The notes under the pieces were generated by a model. That model saw only the letters and a list, made by a program, of their open reading frames with translations, did no database searches and was not told where the DNA came from. Shown here piece after piece: positions 22,302 through 33,995 of a stretch of 64,000 bases of DNA. Position 1 is the stretch's first letter; each line of letters starts with the position of its first letter. The stretch comes from Aquilaria yunnanensis. Lineage: Eukaryota > Streptophyta > Magnoliopsida > Malvales > Thymelaeaceae. The stretch is from contig CM077594.1 of NCBI GenBank assembly GCA_039654915.1, forward strand, positions 84,644,893 through 84,708,892, given 5' to 3'. The position numbers and the translations under genes are program-made.

Positions 22302-22793
22302 TTACACAAACCAAAGCTGTAAGGGTAGTACTATTTGTAATCTAGGTTTGGCTAATGCATCAGCTTTTTCATTAGCCTCTCTTGGAGTATAAACAATGCT
22401 ACAGTTTTGGAAGCTCTTCTTCAAGCTTTCAATATGTCTGAGAGCATCCATTAGTCTCCACGGTCCCTTTTCAATTTCCTTGATCCAGCTTGTGGCCAAT
22501 TTTGAGTCAGTTTCTACTATTAATCTATCTTTCAATATGTCCTTCCTCTTATTCATAATGCTCAAAGCTTCCAATATTGCTTCCATTTCTATTTCTACTA
22601 CTTCTCTCATCTTCATTGGCTTGGAGAAAATACACAACACCTTGCCTTCACTATTTTGGAGGATGCCACCAATAGTAGCTTTTTTTAGCCTTGGATTTAC
22701 TGCTGCATCCACATTGAATTTCATACTATCATGGATTGAAGCCTCCCACCGTGATAACCTTTGGTTCTTCACTTCTTCCTTTTCTATTCCCAC
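22302..22793 (-). pseudogene. LINE RNase H-like domain (RVT_3 type)
   Basis: A 163-codon frame with a typical plant LINE RNase H: FNVDAAVNPRLKKATIGGIL at the start (first catalytic Asp in NVDAA), then EMEAILEAL (Glu), IVETDSKLATSWI (second Asp) and VYTPREANEKADALAK (last Asp). All four acidic positions appear kept. In intact LINEs this activity degrades the RNA of the RNA:DNA hybrid. Here it lacks the upstream RT and is joined to a damaged zf-RVT, so it is a remnant, although open. Confidence 0.8.
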
Positions 22794-22799
22794 ATTTGC

Positions 22800-23330
22800 T
22801 AGATCAACTAAAACATCAAAGATTGTGATTTTGCTCTGCTGTCACTTCGCCATGATCCACCACCCAACCCTCATTTTAACTATATCATATGCAATGAGAG
22901 ACTCTATCTCTTTCCCATTGAAAATCTTATCATTTCTTACTTGCCAAATCGTTCAAACAGTGACATAGAAGAACAACATCCACACTTCCTCTGATTTGAC
23001 TTGTCCTGAATATTCCTTCCACTGGATGAAAAATTGTAATATTGTATTTGGGACTAGCCATTGCAAGCTCCAGTCCTTCAATATCAAAGTTCACATCTTC
23101 CACACATAATTACAAAGCAGAAATAAGTGAGGGATCGTTTCAGTTTCTCTTTTGCACAAGGAGCAAGTTGCGTCTTGACTACTCAGTATATTCCTCTCAA
23201 CCAGCATGTTTCTCGTTGGTAATTTTCCATAAAGTAATTGCTAAACAAAAACTCCAACTTTTAATAGCCAACATAAGATTAGAATTCCATTAGTGAAAAT
23301 AAAACCACACTTGCAAAAAATTTCGAGGTC
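22800..23330 (-). pseudogene. LINE zf-RVT segment (damaged)
   Basis: Minus-strand reading with YGKLPTRNMLVERNILSSQD, then ATCSLCKRETETIPHLFLLC (CxxC and HxxxxC of the zf-RVT module) and VWKMW/FYVTVW..IWQVRNDKIFNGK. At least three in-frame stops and frame changes separate the pieces. Confidence 0.75.
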
Positions 23331-23370
23331 AACCATTGTCTTCTTTCATTGCTTGTTTATAACTAAAGAC

Positions 23371-24699
23371 TTTGTTGGGTTTCAGTAATCAAAAGCATCT
23401 AAATTGGTTCCAGAAAGAAGGCCAACAGAAAGGAAAGGGAGAAGAGATAACTATAACCACTTAAGCTACTAACTAATTCACAATAAAAGAAATGAAAATG
23501 ATAAACTAAAGGTAATAAACCTACTAAAGTTTATAGTCATTGTATTCATCTCTAACTCTAAGTTACACAATCATTATATTTTCGGTTGTCATTCCTACTT
23601 TAACACTCCCGCTTTTGTTTTCAATTGTCATTCTCACTTTAATTTTCACAACACTTTTACTTACTTCAATTTTAAAAAATAATGATTTTTCACTTCCGTT
23701 CCCACTCTCCGTTTCCACTTCCATGATATTTTGTGCGACTTAAATTCAGCTTATGCGAGGTTATAACTGGATACGCTAATTCGACATGCAGATAATCATG
23801 AATATTCATGACATGCCTCGGCATCATATTCCGACCAGAAGCCTCTTCCAAATTTCCAAATTGTGTAACCACTATGTATTAAAATTGGATTTTAAAAGAC
23901 CTAAAGGCCAGACTAATCAAATATATATTTTTTTAAGAAGTGTTAAAACAACTTGGGAGTTTAAAAGTTACTTTTGGAAGTTTATATTTTAATTGACCAT
24001 CATTCATGTATTTGCATATACAAAACTCAATTATTCTCCAAACATGTATTTAAGTTGAGGAAGGAGTTCGACGATCTTCGCCACTTATCTGCTGGATTTA
24101 GTTTCAGAGTTTTGGTTGTGGCTTGTCCTGCAGTTCACGCCCAGGAGGAGAGTTTTGTTCAGCTTTGTGCTGGAAGCTGTTTGTTTTTTCTTTTAATGTT
24201 CAGAGGTGTTGATGGTTTGTATTGGTGTAAGCACCAGGATGTTGTAGTGTCGTTTCTATATTAATTTCATATCTTTTTTCCAAAAAAAGTTAATAAGGAT
24301 AAATTTTTTAAAATCTAAATACGAATTTATTGCAAATACTTAACTACACTATTCTATAATTTGTTAACTCAGAACGATAGCCCAAATAGCAAAAATTATT
24401 ACTATAAATAAAATCGATGTTATAAAGTTCTCTATGATTTTTCTAGCATAAAATATCTCTGGACCAGCGGCAAGCACAGATTAACAAACAAAGAATAGTC
24501 TGATATCTAATAAGTTAAAAACGCCGTGGGAGCTAAAAAAAATATTAGAAATTTAAATTGGAAAAAATACTGAAAGCACTATCTAATGGTCCTGTATTTA
24601 TTCAAAAGTTAAATTTACTATAGGAGTTTGTTAATTTATAGTTTTTTTTCTAATATTTAGAAGCATCATACAATGTCACAAATAGAGATATACTATATA
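23371..24699. other. Non-coding stretch; possible LINE tail near 24060-24290
   Basis: Mostly AT-rich with no gene. 24060-24290 (plus) looks like a LINE 3' untranslated end: T/G-rich text after a short open stretch, then an A-run near 24282-24288. This is suggestive only. Confidence 0.3.
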
Positions 24700-24940
24700 C
24701 TCTCCCCATTTCACAAAAATTGACCCTTTTATTATTTATAACAATTAATTTATAATTTTATTTCTTTCAAAATTTATTGTAAAATATGAATATTTTATAT
24801 GAAAATGAAACTTTAAAGATTATAGTTTCTAAATATCACTTTTAAGATTTTTTTTAAATATATTTTAATATAAATATGTTCATGTCAAACTTCAGTAAAA
24901 TAAAATAAAATTGTCAATTAATGCGAAACGGAGGAATAAG
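24700..24940. mobile_element. Stowaway-like MITE (Tc1/mariner type)
   Basis: A 241-bp AT-rich element flanked by TA (24698-24699 and 24941-24942). Left end CTCTCCCCATTTCACAAAAA; right end on the opposite strand CTTATTCCTCCGTTTCGCAT. These are diverged versions of the CTCCCTCCGTTTC Stowaway terminus, each continuing into an ATTGAC block. Confidence 0.7.
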
Positions 24941-24942
24941 TA

Positions 24943-26281
24943 ATTAAGAAAAGGGCATGCCAGCTTTTCAAGGAACTAGAATGACAACCGAATCAGCTTT
25001 TTTAAGGTATGTTGTAGGAAGTGGGAAGGTCAGTATTTAAATCCTAGACCATCTCCCATACCCATATGAACCCTTAGCCAAGCTAGGTCAAAGGGTTAGG
25101 ATTAAAATACAATTAAAACAAGGATTTCTTGTAATTAATTTTCTCTACCAAAGATAGATAGCCATCATCGTTGCACAATGAGCATGAATATGACCCTGCA
25201 TGTAACAATCCTCAAAACATATAAGCTTTAGGGTTTTATGTTTGACAGGAAGAATATGCCCATAATTTGGTTTCATATACCTTTAATTGTAGTAACGGTA
25301 AACAATAACACAAAGATTTCAGGCTCATAAAAATTGTATTTTATTTCAGTTTGATTTCATTTGGGCTTGGTTCCTCCCCAAATTGGAACGGAACCAAGAA
25401 CTCGAGGTCTTGTGAGAGTGAAATCAAACAACCCCAGTCCCCAAGTAGGTTGCCTATAATACTTGTCAGCTACTAAGTTTAAGAATTTTTAATTTTAAAC
25501 ACCCGTAAGATAGAGTCAGACTCCGTTTTGTGAATACTATGAACTGTTGTCTGTAGTTTTTTTGGAGCAAAACCACTGGTTAAGAGGCATAGCTCTCACA
25601 ATTCACAAAATCTATTTATTTATTCATAAAATTCGAACTTGAGATATTAAAGAATCATGAACTCCATTTGCATGGCTTGGGTTTAGACCCCACAGTTCAT
25701 TATCCCTATGTTAGGGAGTGGTAGGGGTAAAGTTATTCATATTTGAGTGGGGGTAAATGACCACACTAAACTTTGGTCAAATTATTAACATGGTGCACAA
25801 ACTTTAGTTAAATATCAATTGCCTAAATACCCAGATAACCCCTTCTATTATAGTGACTCAGTCAATCGCTCCATTGGACATCTTGGGGCTATGAATTGAG
25901 CAAAGAACTCTGATGACCATGATACTTTGATCACCTAAGTCTGTAACTCAGACATTTTTTGTCAATTATGTAAGGAAATCACATCTTGTTGGACAATTTA
26001 AAGTTCTATGCATATAATCATACAAGTCAATAACTTTGGGACTTAAATTGTAATCAAGTATAGTCATCTAGGTTTTTTATTTCAATCATTTGCTCCCAAA
26101 ACTATGCCTCTTACTGCCCAAGTCCCAATCCTCAATGCAGCCCCACGTGCAAGTTCTCATTTTTGCAATTGCAACAGCACTGATTAGAGTCGGATCTCTC
26201 ATCCAACATTAATCACTCATGTTCTTGAACTTAATCAAAATAGTATGAACTATCATTAAATCCTAATTTAATTTCCAAAAG
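24943..26281. other. Non-coding stretch, no gene recognised
   Basis: AT-rich sequence with no ORF above chance and no clear element ends. Confidence 0.4.
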
Positions 26282-26994
26282 CTTTAGTTCAACTTAAAAT
26301 TGCGTACTCATATGAGAATGACCATAACTCTTTGTAAGAAACTTTAAATTACAATCTATAAAATTTATATGAAAATATAATTTTCAAGGTATAACATATA
26401 TTTTATTTACAATTTTTATATTAGTCAATCGATGCAGTTTAATTCTCAATTTTTAGACTTGTGCAATGCCTGTTATTTTGACGATGTCTTGTGAGAATCA
26501 AGATAACTCTTTACTTAAGCCTCTAAATTGAATTTCATTTCTTCTATGTTAAAATAGACTTATAAAGCATTTCAGTGATATATTATAAACCTAGGTTCCG
26601 GTCACATTTTAATATAGAACCAACAGAAATATCTTGATCTTTAGCTGAAATTGTATACTCATACGAGTGACAATAACTCTTTGTAGAAAACTTTAAATTG
26701 CAATCAGTAAAATTCCCACAAAACTAGAATTCTCAAGCTATAATTTATATTTTATTTTTAATTTTTAAATCAACCAATCAGTGCAATTTAATCCTTAATT
26801 TTTATACTTGTGCAATGCCCATCATTTCAACGATGTCTTATAAGAATCAACATAATTTCTTACTCAAGCCTCCAAATAGAATTTCATTTTTTCTATGTTA
26901 AAATATAGTCATAGACCATTAGACCATTTCAATGATATGATATAAGCCTAGGTTCCAATCATGTTTTAGTATAGAATAAACAAAATATCTTGAT
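26282..26994 (+). repeat. Tandem duplication, two ~357-bp units
   Basis: Unit 1 (26282-26638) and unit 2 (26639-26994) align end to end with about 75-80 percent identity by eye. Shared landmarks are TACTCATA, TAACTCTTTGTA, TGTGCAATGCC, CGATGTCTT and CCTAGGTTCC in the same order. A third partial start may follow at 26995. The unit is AT-rich and non-coding. Confidence 0.8.
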
Positions 26995-28176
26995 CTATTG
27001 CTGAAATTTCTCAAACTAAAATGGTATATGCAAATTTTCAATATTTCTTAATTTTCTCTCAATCTAACCTCTTTTAATCATCAAGATGTACCATTATCAT
27101 AGTCTTTCTTCTTTATGAGTATTAATCAATCATCAATTCTCAAGAAATAACTCATAAACAATTACATCTTAAGAACAATATTAGTATATTTCAAAAAAAA
27201 AGTAAAACTAGTATGAAATGCCTTTTTTATAATTCTTTTTTTTTTATTTCCATAAACAATACTGTTTTACCATTTGCTTCCCACATCCCCTCAATTATGA
27301 GTTGTGAAATCTAATCTAGTTTTAAATGTAATGTTAATATTTTTTAGCAATAATATATTTTACTATTAGCCAGTACATTTTTCATAGCACAAAAAAGCAT
27401 TAATTGTATATTTTGTTGCCCCCACTGATATAATTTTCTAGCTCTACTCTAGTGGATAGTAGGAATATTACACCCACTCCACCCACAAACATGTGTTCAG
27501 CCTAACTCAAAAATTAAATTAATTAGTCATGAGTTCACCACTATATACAAGTAGTGTTGTCCTTTCATATTTATCCAATCTCAAATTAAGTCACATATGA
27601 ATAGAACAACAATCTGCCCTTACATGTAATTCATTCCATAATGGGCATCACTTCTAATTGAATTAGAAATTTGAGACAACAACAATTTACTCAATCTACT
27701 CAAGTGTAAGGAGCAACTTATGAGTCATCACCTTGCTTTTGGACTTTGCTCAACCATAGGTAGGGTCATGGAAGGTATAATTTCCATCAATCACCAGCCA
27801 AGCTGAATTATCAACTCTGGTGCCACTTGTTAAGGTGTCGACGATTGAGGACTTCACCCAAGCAAGCTAAAAACATATGTTGTTCAGTTTTGCTTGAACC
27901 CTAAAATTTAAGTTAATAAGTCATGAATTCACCGTCATATATAAACAAATTGCTAAGTTGATAGGTCATAAGTTCACCACCATATATAAGCAGTTCACTT
28001 CTTTCACATCCTTTGAAATGTTAGATTAAGTCATATTTAAATACTCTAGCAAGATAGAGTGAACCTTCGGCGCAAGTACAATTTAAAGAATTCATTATTC
28101 TTGTGGAAAACTTAAAGTAAATGAAGTATATATGCATTAATGAATATACAAGGTGCTGCTAGAAGTTTCAAAAGAA
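26995..28176. other. Non-coding stretch with possible LTR remnant
   Basis: A CTCTGGTGCCACTTGTTAAG motif at about 27818-27837 resembles an antisense PBS abutting an LTR start (TGTTAAGG). It is followed by phrases (AAGTTAATAAGTCATGA, CACCATATATAAGCAGTTCAC) that occur in diverged form two or three times at 27500-28000. Probably eroded LTR sequence; ends not defined. Confidence 0.3.
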
Positions 28177-28352
28177 GCACGAGCACCCTAAAATATTAGG
28201 AACGTTCTAAAATACCAAAGGGGGCACCAATACCCCCCTTTCCATGGCTCATCCCTGAACTTTTATTTTTTGATCAATTAAGGACCTAAGTTTAGAAATG
28301 CAACAAAAGTATACAAAATAAGAAAATCACAATGTAACCTGAACAATGGGTT

Positions 28353-30270
28353 ACAGGTTATGCAGCATGTAATTCAGGCTAAATGGTATAATATTTAGGT
28401 TAGGTGGTATCAAATTCAAATTAAATGGTTCATGTGATCTCAAATTCAAATGGTATGAGAATCAGGTTGACATGGCATGAGATTCAGGTTTATGTGATAT
28501 AAGATTGATGTGGTATGAGATTTAGGTTACATGGTATATGATTTAGGTTATGTGGTATATATGTGGTACGAGATTCAAGTTTTTATGGTATGGTATAAAA
28601 ATTAAAATATATGGTATATATATGGTATCAAATTCAGGTTCATCTAGTATCATAATCAGATTAATTGGTATAAAATTGAGGTCCATGTGGTATATTTATG
28701 GTAGCACATTCAGGTTAAATGGTATGAGATTCAGGTTTTTGTAGTATGAGATTCAAGTTGTGGTCTAGGATTCAAGTTAAGTGGTATGAGATTCTGGTTA
28801 TTGTGGTATAGGATTTAGGTTAAGTGGTATGTGATTCAGATTAACTGATAAGAGATTCAAGTTGTGGTATTGGATTGAGGTAAAGTGGTAAGAGATTTAG
28901 GTCATGTGGTATGAGATTCTGGTTGTCTAGTATAAGGTTCAGGTAAAATGGTATAAGATTTTGGTTGTTATGTTATAGGATTCAAGTAAAGTGGTATAAA
29001 ATTTAGGCTCTTATGGTATGAGATTCTGGTTATGGTATAGAACTCAGTTTAAAGGGTATGCAATTATGGTTGTTAGGGTATAGGATTCAGGTTAAGTGGT
29101 ATGCAATTCAGGTTAACTAGTATAAGATTCAAGTTGTTGTATAGCATTGAGGTTAAGTGGTATAAGATTCTGGTTGTATGGTATATGATTTAGATAAAGT
29201 GGTATGGGATTCTGGTTATTGTAGTATAGGATTCAGGTAAAGTGATATAAAATTTAGGTTCTTATAGTATGAGATTTTGGTTGTGGTATAAGATTTAAGT
29301 TAAGTGATATGGAATTCAGGTAAAGTGGTATGAAATTCAGGTTATTGTGGTATAAGATTCAGGTTAAATGGTATGAGATTTTGGTTACTGTTGTATAGGA
29401 TTCAAGTAAAGTGGTATGAGATTCAGGTTCTTGTGATATGAGATTGTGGTTGTGGTATAAGATTCAAGTTAAGTGGTATGAGATCCTAGTTATTGTGGTA
29501 CAGGATTCAGGTAAAGTGGCATGAGATTTAGGTTCTTGTGATATGAGATTCTAGTTGTGGTATAAGATTCAGGTTGAGTGGTATAAGATCCTGGTTGTTA
29601 TGGTATGGAATTCAGGTAAAGTGGTAAGAGATTCAGGTTAAGTGGTAAGAAATTCACATTAAGTGGTATGAGATTCAGGTTGTTGTAGTATACGATTTAG
29701 GTAAAGAGATATGAGATTCAGGTTAAGTGGTATAAGATTTTGGTTGTTGTGGTATAAGATTCAAGTTAAGTGGTATGAGATTCTGGTTGTTATAGTATAG
29801 GATTCAGGTTGAGTGTTACGAGATTTAGGTTGTTATATCAGGTTGAGGTTAAGTGGTACGAGATTCAGGTTAATTCATATGAGATTCTAGTTGTTATGGA
29901 GTAGAAATGAGGTTAAGTGGTATGAGATTCAAATTATGATATTGGATTGAAGTTAAAGGGTATGAGATTCAAGTTAAATGGTATGAAATTCAAGTTGTGG
30001 TATCGGGTTGAGGTTAAGTGGTATAAGATTTAGGTACTTGTGGTATAGGATTCAAGTTAAGTAGTGAGAGGTTCAGTTTAAGTGGTATGAGATTCTTGTT
30101 GTTATGGTATATGATTCAGGTTAAGTTGTATGAAATTATGGTTATTGTGGTATCAGATTCTAGTTAAAAGGTTTGAGATTTTGGTTGTTGTGATATTGGA
30201 TTCAGGTTAAGTGGTATGAGATTATAGTTGTTGTGGTATCAGATTCAGATTAAGTGATATGAGATATTGG
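28353..30270 (+). repeat. 21-22-bp minisatellite array (~1.9 kb)
   Basis: Roughly 85-90 imperfect copies of AGGTTAAGTGGTATGAGATTC and a second form TGGTTGTTGTGGTATAGGATT plus C. In much of the array the two forms alternate, giving a dimeric ~43-bp higher-order period. The 5' 300 bp are the most diverged. There is no meaningful reading frame: the period is not strictly a multiple of three. Confidence 0.93.
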
Positions 30271-30284
30271 TTAGGGTTAGTTCT

Positions 30285-30395
30285 GTTGGTTTAGGGATTT
30301 AAGGTTTAGCATTAAGGATTAGAGATTAGGGATTAGAGTTTAGGGTTAGGGATTAGAGTTAGGATTAAGGTTTAGGGTTAAGGTTAGGCAATTTG
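30285..30395 (+). repeat. Degenerate telomere-like (TTTAGGG) patch
   Basis: Directly after the minisatellite there are three exact TTTAGGG heptamers plus numerous TTAGGG, TTAGGA and TTAAGG variants in one orientation over about 110 bp. Too decayed and short to be a functional telomere. Confidence 0.7.
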
Positions 30396-30888
30396 TTCTT
30401 ATTAGTATTATTTTTTACAGTAATCATAGTAATAATAATGTTAATATGATAATAAGTAGGAATATGTAGTCAATAAAAGGTATAATTAATTAATAGAATC
30501 ATATTTAATGATATTCAATTTTTTAAATATAATTATCATATATATAATTAAATATCGTGAAACCAATAAATCATTTCTTTTTAGGCCCAAAAAATTTAAT
30601 TATTAACTAAAGATATAAAAAGTGTATATAATTATATAAAATAAACATTACTCTATATATCTAGATTGTTTGCACCATTTGTAAAGTGTACACAAATTAA
30701 GAAGGATGAAAAAAAGTATGTGCTATTTTTAATTTTTTTTCTATACTTTTGCTCAAAAATAAAAAAAATGAAAATAAAACTTGAAATGATAATTTAGTGG
30801 TAATATAAAAAATACTCTCTCTATCCTGATTATTTTATAAACTATTTTTGTTAACTAATTTATCAAGTAAAAATAAAATTGATTGAAT

Positions 30889-30912
30889 TATATATATATA
30901 TATATATATATA
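30889..30912. repeat. (TA)n microsatellite
   Basis: 24 bp of uninterrupted TA. Confidence 0.9.
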
Positions 30913-30913
30913 T

Positions 30914-31900
30914 GGATTAAAAATAATAAAATCAATTACGTAATTAGGTATAAAAATCTTATATTTAGTGATTGCTGTATTTTTTTTTCCTTTAGCTTGG
31001 ATAAAAAAAAATCATCAGTTGGATTTAAAAAAATATATATCATCAATTAGGCCTATTAGAATCTCTTTTTGCTAAATATTACACTAATCCCTATTATTTT
31101 CTTTATCTTGTATTTAGTCCCCAATGTTTCTAAACATTCCAAAAAAGGTGATGAAGTTATGACTATATGAGTTGACTGAGCTAATTCATTTTAACTTAAT
31201 CTAAAAAACTAAGCCAATTCATTTTAAATTAAGTTAATTTAATCTAAAATGACTTATTTTTATTTTTATATCCTTTTCACCTATAACCAATTTCATAACT
31301 AAGCTAATATTATGTAGGTGTGATAATCAATTCGAAATAAAATTTTTATGGTGTTATTAGATTTTTATAAATTTATCTTTTTTAATGCCCAAAAACAAAA
31401 AATTGATAAAAAATTAATAGTATGATAGAAAGTTTATAATCAGTGGATTATTTCACCTAAATAAAATTGTCTTTCAAATAAAATTGATTTCAAGTAAAAA
31501 AAGATATATACGAATACTTTACTTACATTTTTGTAGCAATGTGTTTTTAGGAATTGCAAACAATCAATTTTCCTAAGTTGATCGAATGCATTATATGGTA
31601 TACAAGACCAATCAGATTTGAATGAAATAAATCTATTTTAGGATTTTACTAAATTCACCAATAACAATTTACTTAAAAATATTAAGTAAATTAAATAATT
31701 GGATAAATAGCCTAAAATTTGATGCAATTCATGACTTAAATTAAAATAAAAAAAAATCGTATGAAAATGATTAAGTAAATTATGTTGGCAGTAACTGAAC
31801 TACAAAACAGAGAGGAGATAAGGATTAAAACGAACAAACACACTAAAAGCAGGACCACACAACAGTTTGACCAAGGAGTCAAATGATTAGATATGGTTCT
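30914..31900. other. AT-rich interior of the 28177-32596 transposon
   Basis: No coding or structural feature recognised. Confidence 0.5.
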
Positions 31901-32370
31901 CCGGTTTGTCCTGCTTCTCTCACGGCGGCCGACCACCATAGTCGTCTTCGGCATCCCGAACAAAGCAAGCAAAGCAGGCACGGACGGAAGCCACATGAGT
32001 GATTGGCGTTGCCACGACCCTCCTCCTTTTGCTCGATGGAAGAGCTGAGGAGGCACGGCAGGCTCCAGTCAATTCTTGTAAGCGACTGCGAAGCAGGCTC
32101 GTTTTCACAATCGGCCACCACGATCGACGACTATGATCGGTGACAGCGGGTTGGGTTTCACAACCAGCCGCCATGTGATTTCCACTCCAGGAGCTTGGAA
32201 TTTGCGATTGACAACCTGCGATTCGCAATTGGCGACTGGGGTTGGTGGTGCGATTGATGGCAATGCGATCGAAGGCCTGGGATCTGGAATCGGCGGCTGG
32301 GCTTGGTGGCTTCATGGACGGCAGCATGATCAGCTACTTGGGTTAACTGAATCATTGATTTCAAGATGAC
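31901..32370. other. GC-rich block inside the transposon, unidentified
   Basis: The composition shifts sharply to GC-rich and overlapping frames are open on both strands (up to 135 codons, minus 31920-32327). The translations are Arg/Ser-rich with no family similarity I recognise. It could be a captured genomic fragment or a CpG-rich transposon interior. Confidence 0.3.
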
Positions 32371-32604
32371 CTATAACCTACAAAAACAGGTTGCTTTAAA
32401 ACTTCTTCTTACTTTATCTGAATGCAATAGTCTAGGTAATAGAAAAAAAAAATATTTGGGACTAAAACGACAAAAAATTAAAAGTTTAGTTGAGAAAAAA
32501 GATTTGAACCAAAATCTAATCTTTTGATCCGACGGTGGAAAACAGGGCACTAATACCCCACCCGTATTTTAGAACGGTCCAAAATATTAGCACATGCAAA
32601 AGAA

Positions 32605-33672
32605 CACCGAAGAAAGAAAAAGTTTGACCTTTTGAAGTGCCGAAAGTAAGCAAAAAGCGAGTGGAACGAAGGGAATAAAACAAGAGAATGTGTAAAAGGC
32701 GTGCCTAGCCTATCTATAGAGCTCTGTCCACCAATGCTAGGGGAGGATGCCTGGCAACTCTATATATTTTGTTGACTCTAGCAATCTGATTTTTTATGAG
32801 GAAAAAAAGGTAAGAAAGAAAAATAATGGTAGTTTGAAGTCATAGTTTAGTGAGTTGGAGCTAACAGGGGTGAAGCCAAGCATTTGCCAGGTAGATTGGT
32901 ACAGATGCCTTAATCACTATCTATTGGAATTGAATTTGCCCACCAACATTAGTGGCCGATGTCAAAGACAAACAAGAAAATGGAGAACAAATAAAAATGG
33001 TAAACAAATAACGAGAATTAGTACAAAAAAAATCATTAAATCTTATGCGCTATTAATACGACTGAATGCAGAAAAATTATTTGGCTCCTCTTGCTTTTTC
33101 AAGAAAATTAAACTGTAAGTACAAAAGTTTATAAAGTTTTACAATAAAATTCTTAATAAGTTTAGTACTAATTAGAATTAATAAGATAAGGGATAGGAAA
33201 AGTTATGTATTTGTTAATATATTATTGAAATGGGGCTCGAAAAGGAGATTCGTAAGCCCAATCTAACCAATAAAACGGGCTTCAAGTGCATGACCGACTT
33301 TGTGGGCGCCCAAGGAAATATGGGAAAAAAATATGTTTTATTGCTTTTATGTTTTCACAAGTTCCCTTAGGTTTTATTTATTTATTTTTTTGGGGAGGTA
33401 AAGGGTAAGTTTAATGTGCACCAAACCCCCTTATACTTCTATATATTGAAATTTCAATGCTATCATTCATAAAACCGAAACAAATTGTGTTGATTGAAAA
33501 TAGTCCCCTCTTATCTCTAAGAGCAACCTCTTGGGAACAAAGTTCACTCCAACTAGGACTTTTGTTTTCATTGGGTTTGCTTACTCCGGGAATCTCCTGC
33601 TTCTTCATGGGTTACTTTTGGTTTGCTTGCTATCACTTGCAAGGAGTATTGTCTTTTGCTGCTAGCCGAAAC
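32605..33672. other. Non-coding spacer between two DNA transposons
   Basis: Short frames (32855-33118, 33457-33708) have no recognisable similarity. No other feature seen. Confidence 0.4.
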
Positions 33673-33995
33673 CACTACAAGAGACCAGGGTTTTTTAGAC
33701 TATCTTAGTCATAGGAAAATCATCTGAAATAATATTTCCTACTAAAAAAATCATTAGACTAAATAGTAGGAAATAAAATTGTCAAAAATAATAATTGTCG
33801 GATAATCCTCGAACCTTGCAATGATTTGTTGATTGCCTTATTTTCTACAATTTTCTGATGAAGATTTAACAAAATCTGTGGACCCTTTTTTCTACGATTT
33901 CCTGACGCCCTATTTTAGACAATTTTGTGTTGGTAAATGTGGTAGCTAGCGTGGGCCCTCATTTCCTACAATTTTATGACACTTTTTGTGATTGA
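33673..33995 (+). mobile_element. CACTA-type transposon terminus (one end only)
   Basis: Begins CACTACAAGAGACCAGGG, the plant CACTA terminal motif. It is followed by subterminal repeats of the form TTTCTACAATTTTCTGA: near 33840, 33889 (TTTCTACGATTTCCTGACG) and 33960 (TTTCCTACAATTTTATGAC). No matching TAGTG end with similar subterminal units was found downstream in the window, so this is a truncated element. Confidence 0.6.

Larger units (their letters stand above)
22223..23370 (-). mobile_element. 5'-truncated LINE (L1-type) 3' end
   Basis: On the minus strand a zinc-binding zf-RVT segment is followed by an RNase H-like domain, about 65 bp of 3' sequence and a 12-A tail (T run at 22223-22234 on plus). 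This order is that of plant L1 LINE ORF2 C-termini. The RT is missing, as expected from incomplete target-primed reverse transcription. I did not find a target duplication. Confidence 0.75.
28177..32596. mobile_element. 4.4-kb DNA transposon carrying a minisatellite array
   Basis: Inverted ends: left GCACGAGCACCCTAAAATAT and right (opposite strand) CATGTGCTAATATTTTGGAC. Both then run into CGTTCTAAAATAC, and further in share AACTTTTA(T/A)TTTTTTG (28259 and 32480 areas). An exact 8-bp direct repeat CAAAAGAA flanks it (28169-28176 and 32597-32604). An 8-9 bp duplication and long imperfect inverted repeats suggest a hAT or Mutator-like element. No transposase is present. The interior holds the minisatellite, a telomere-like patch, AT-rich filler and a GC-rich block at about 31900-32360 without recognised coding content. 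Confidence 0.7.

Noticed and set aside
22396..22968. Plus-strand 190-codon frame
   Set aside because: Antisense shadow of the LINE RNase H and zf-RVT segment, whose catalytic residues are on the minus strand.
25730..26060. Possible DNA transposon with AAACTTTGG-type ends
   Set aside because: A weak inverted similarity between ACTAAACTTTGGTCAAA and AATAACTTTGGGACTT was noted, but no target duplication and too little similarity.
28550..28744. Open frame inside the minisatellite
   Set aside because: Produced by the tandem repeat; units vary between 21 and 22 bp, so no protein is conserved.
28353..30270. CRISPR-like array
   Set aside because: The repeats are head-to-tail without unique spacers, and the sequence is a plant nuclear genome.
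30812..30860. Stowaway-like start ACTCTCTCTATCC
   Set aside because: No inverted partner or TA-flanked right end was found nearby.
31920..32327. 135-codon minus-strand frame in the GC-rich block
   Set aside because: Overlapping frames are open on both strands, composition-driven, with no recognisable family.
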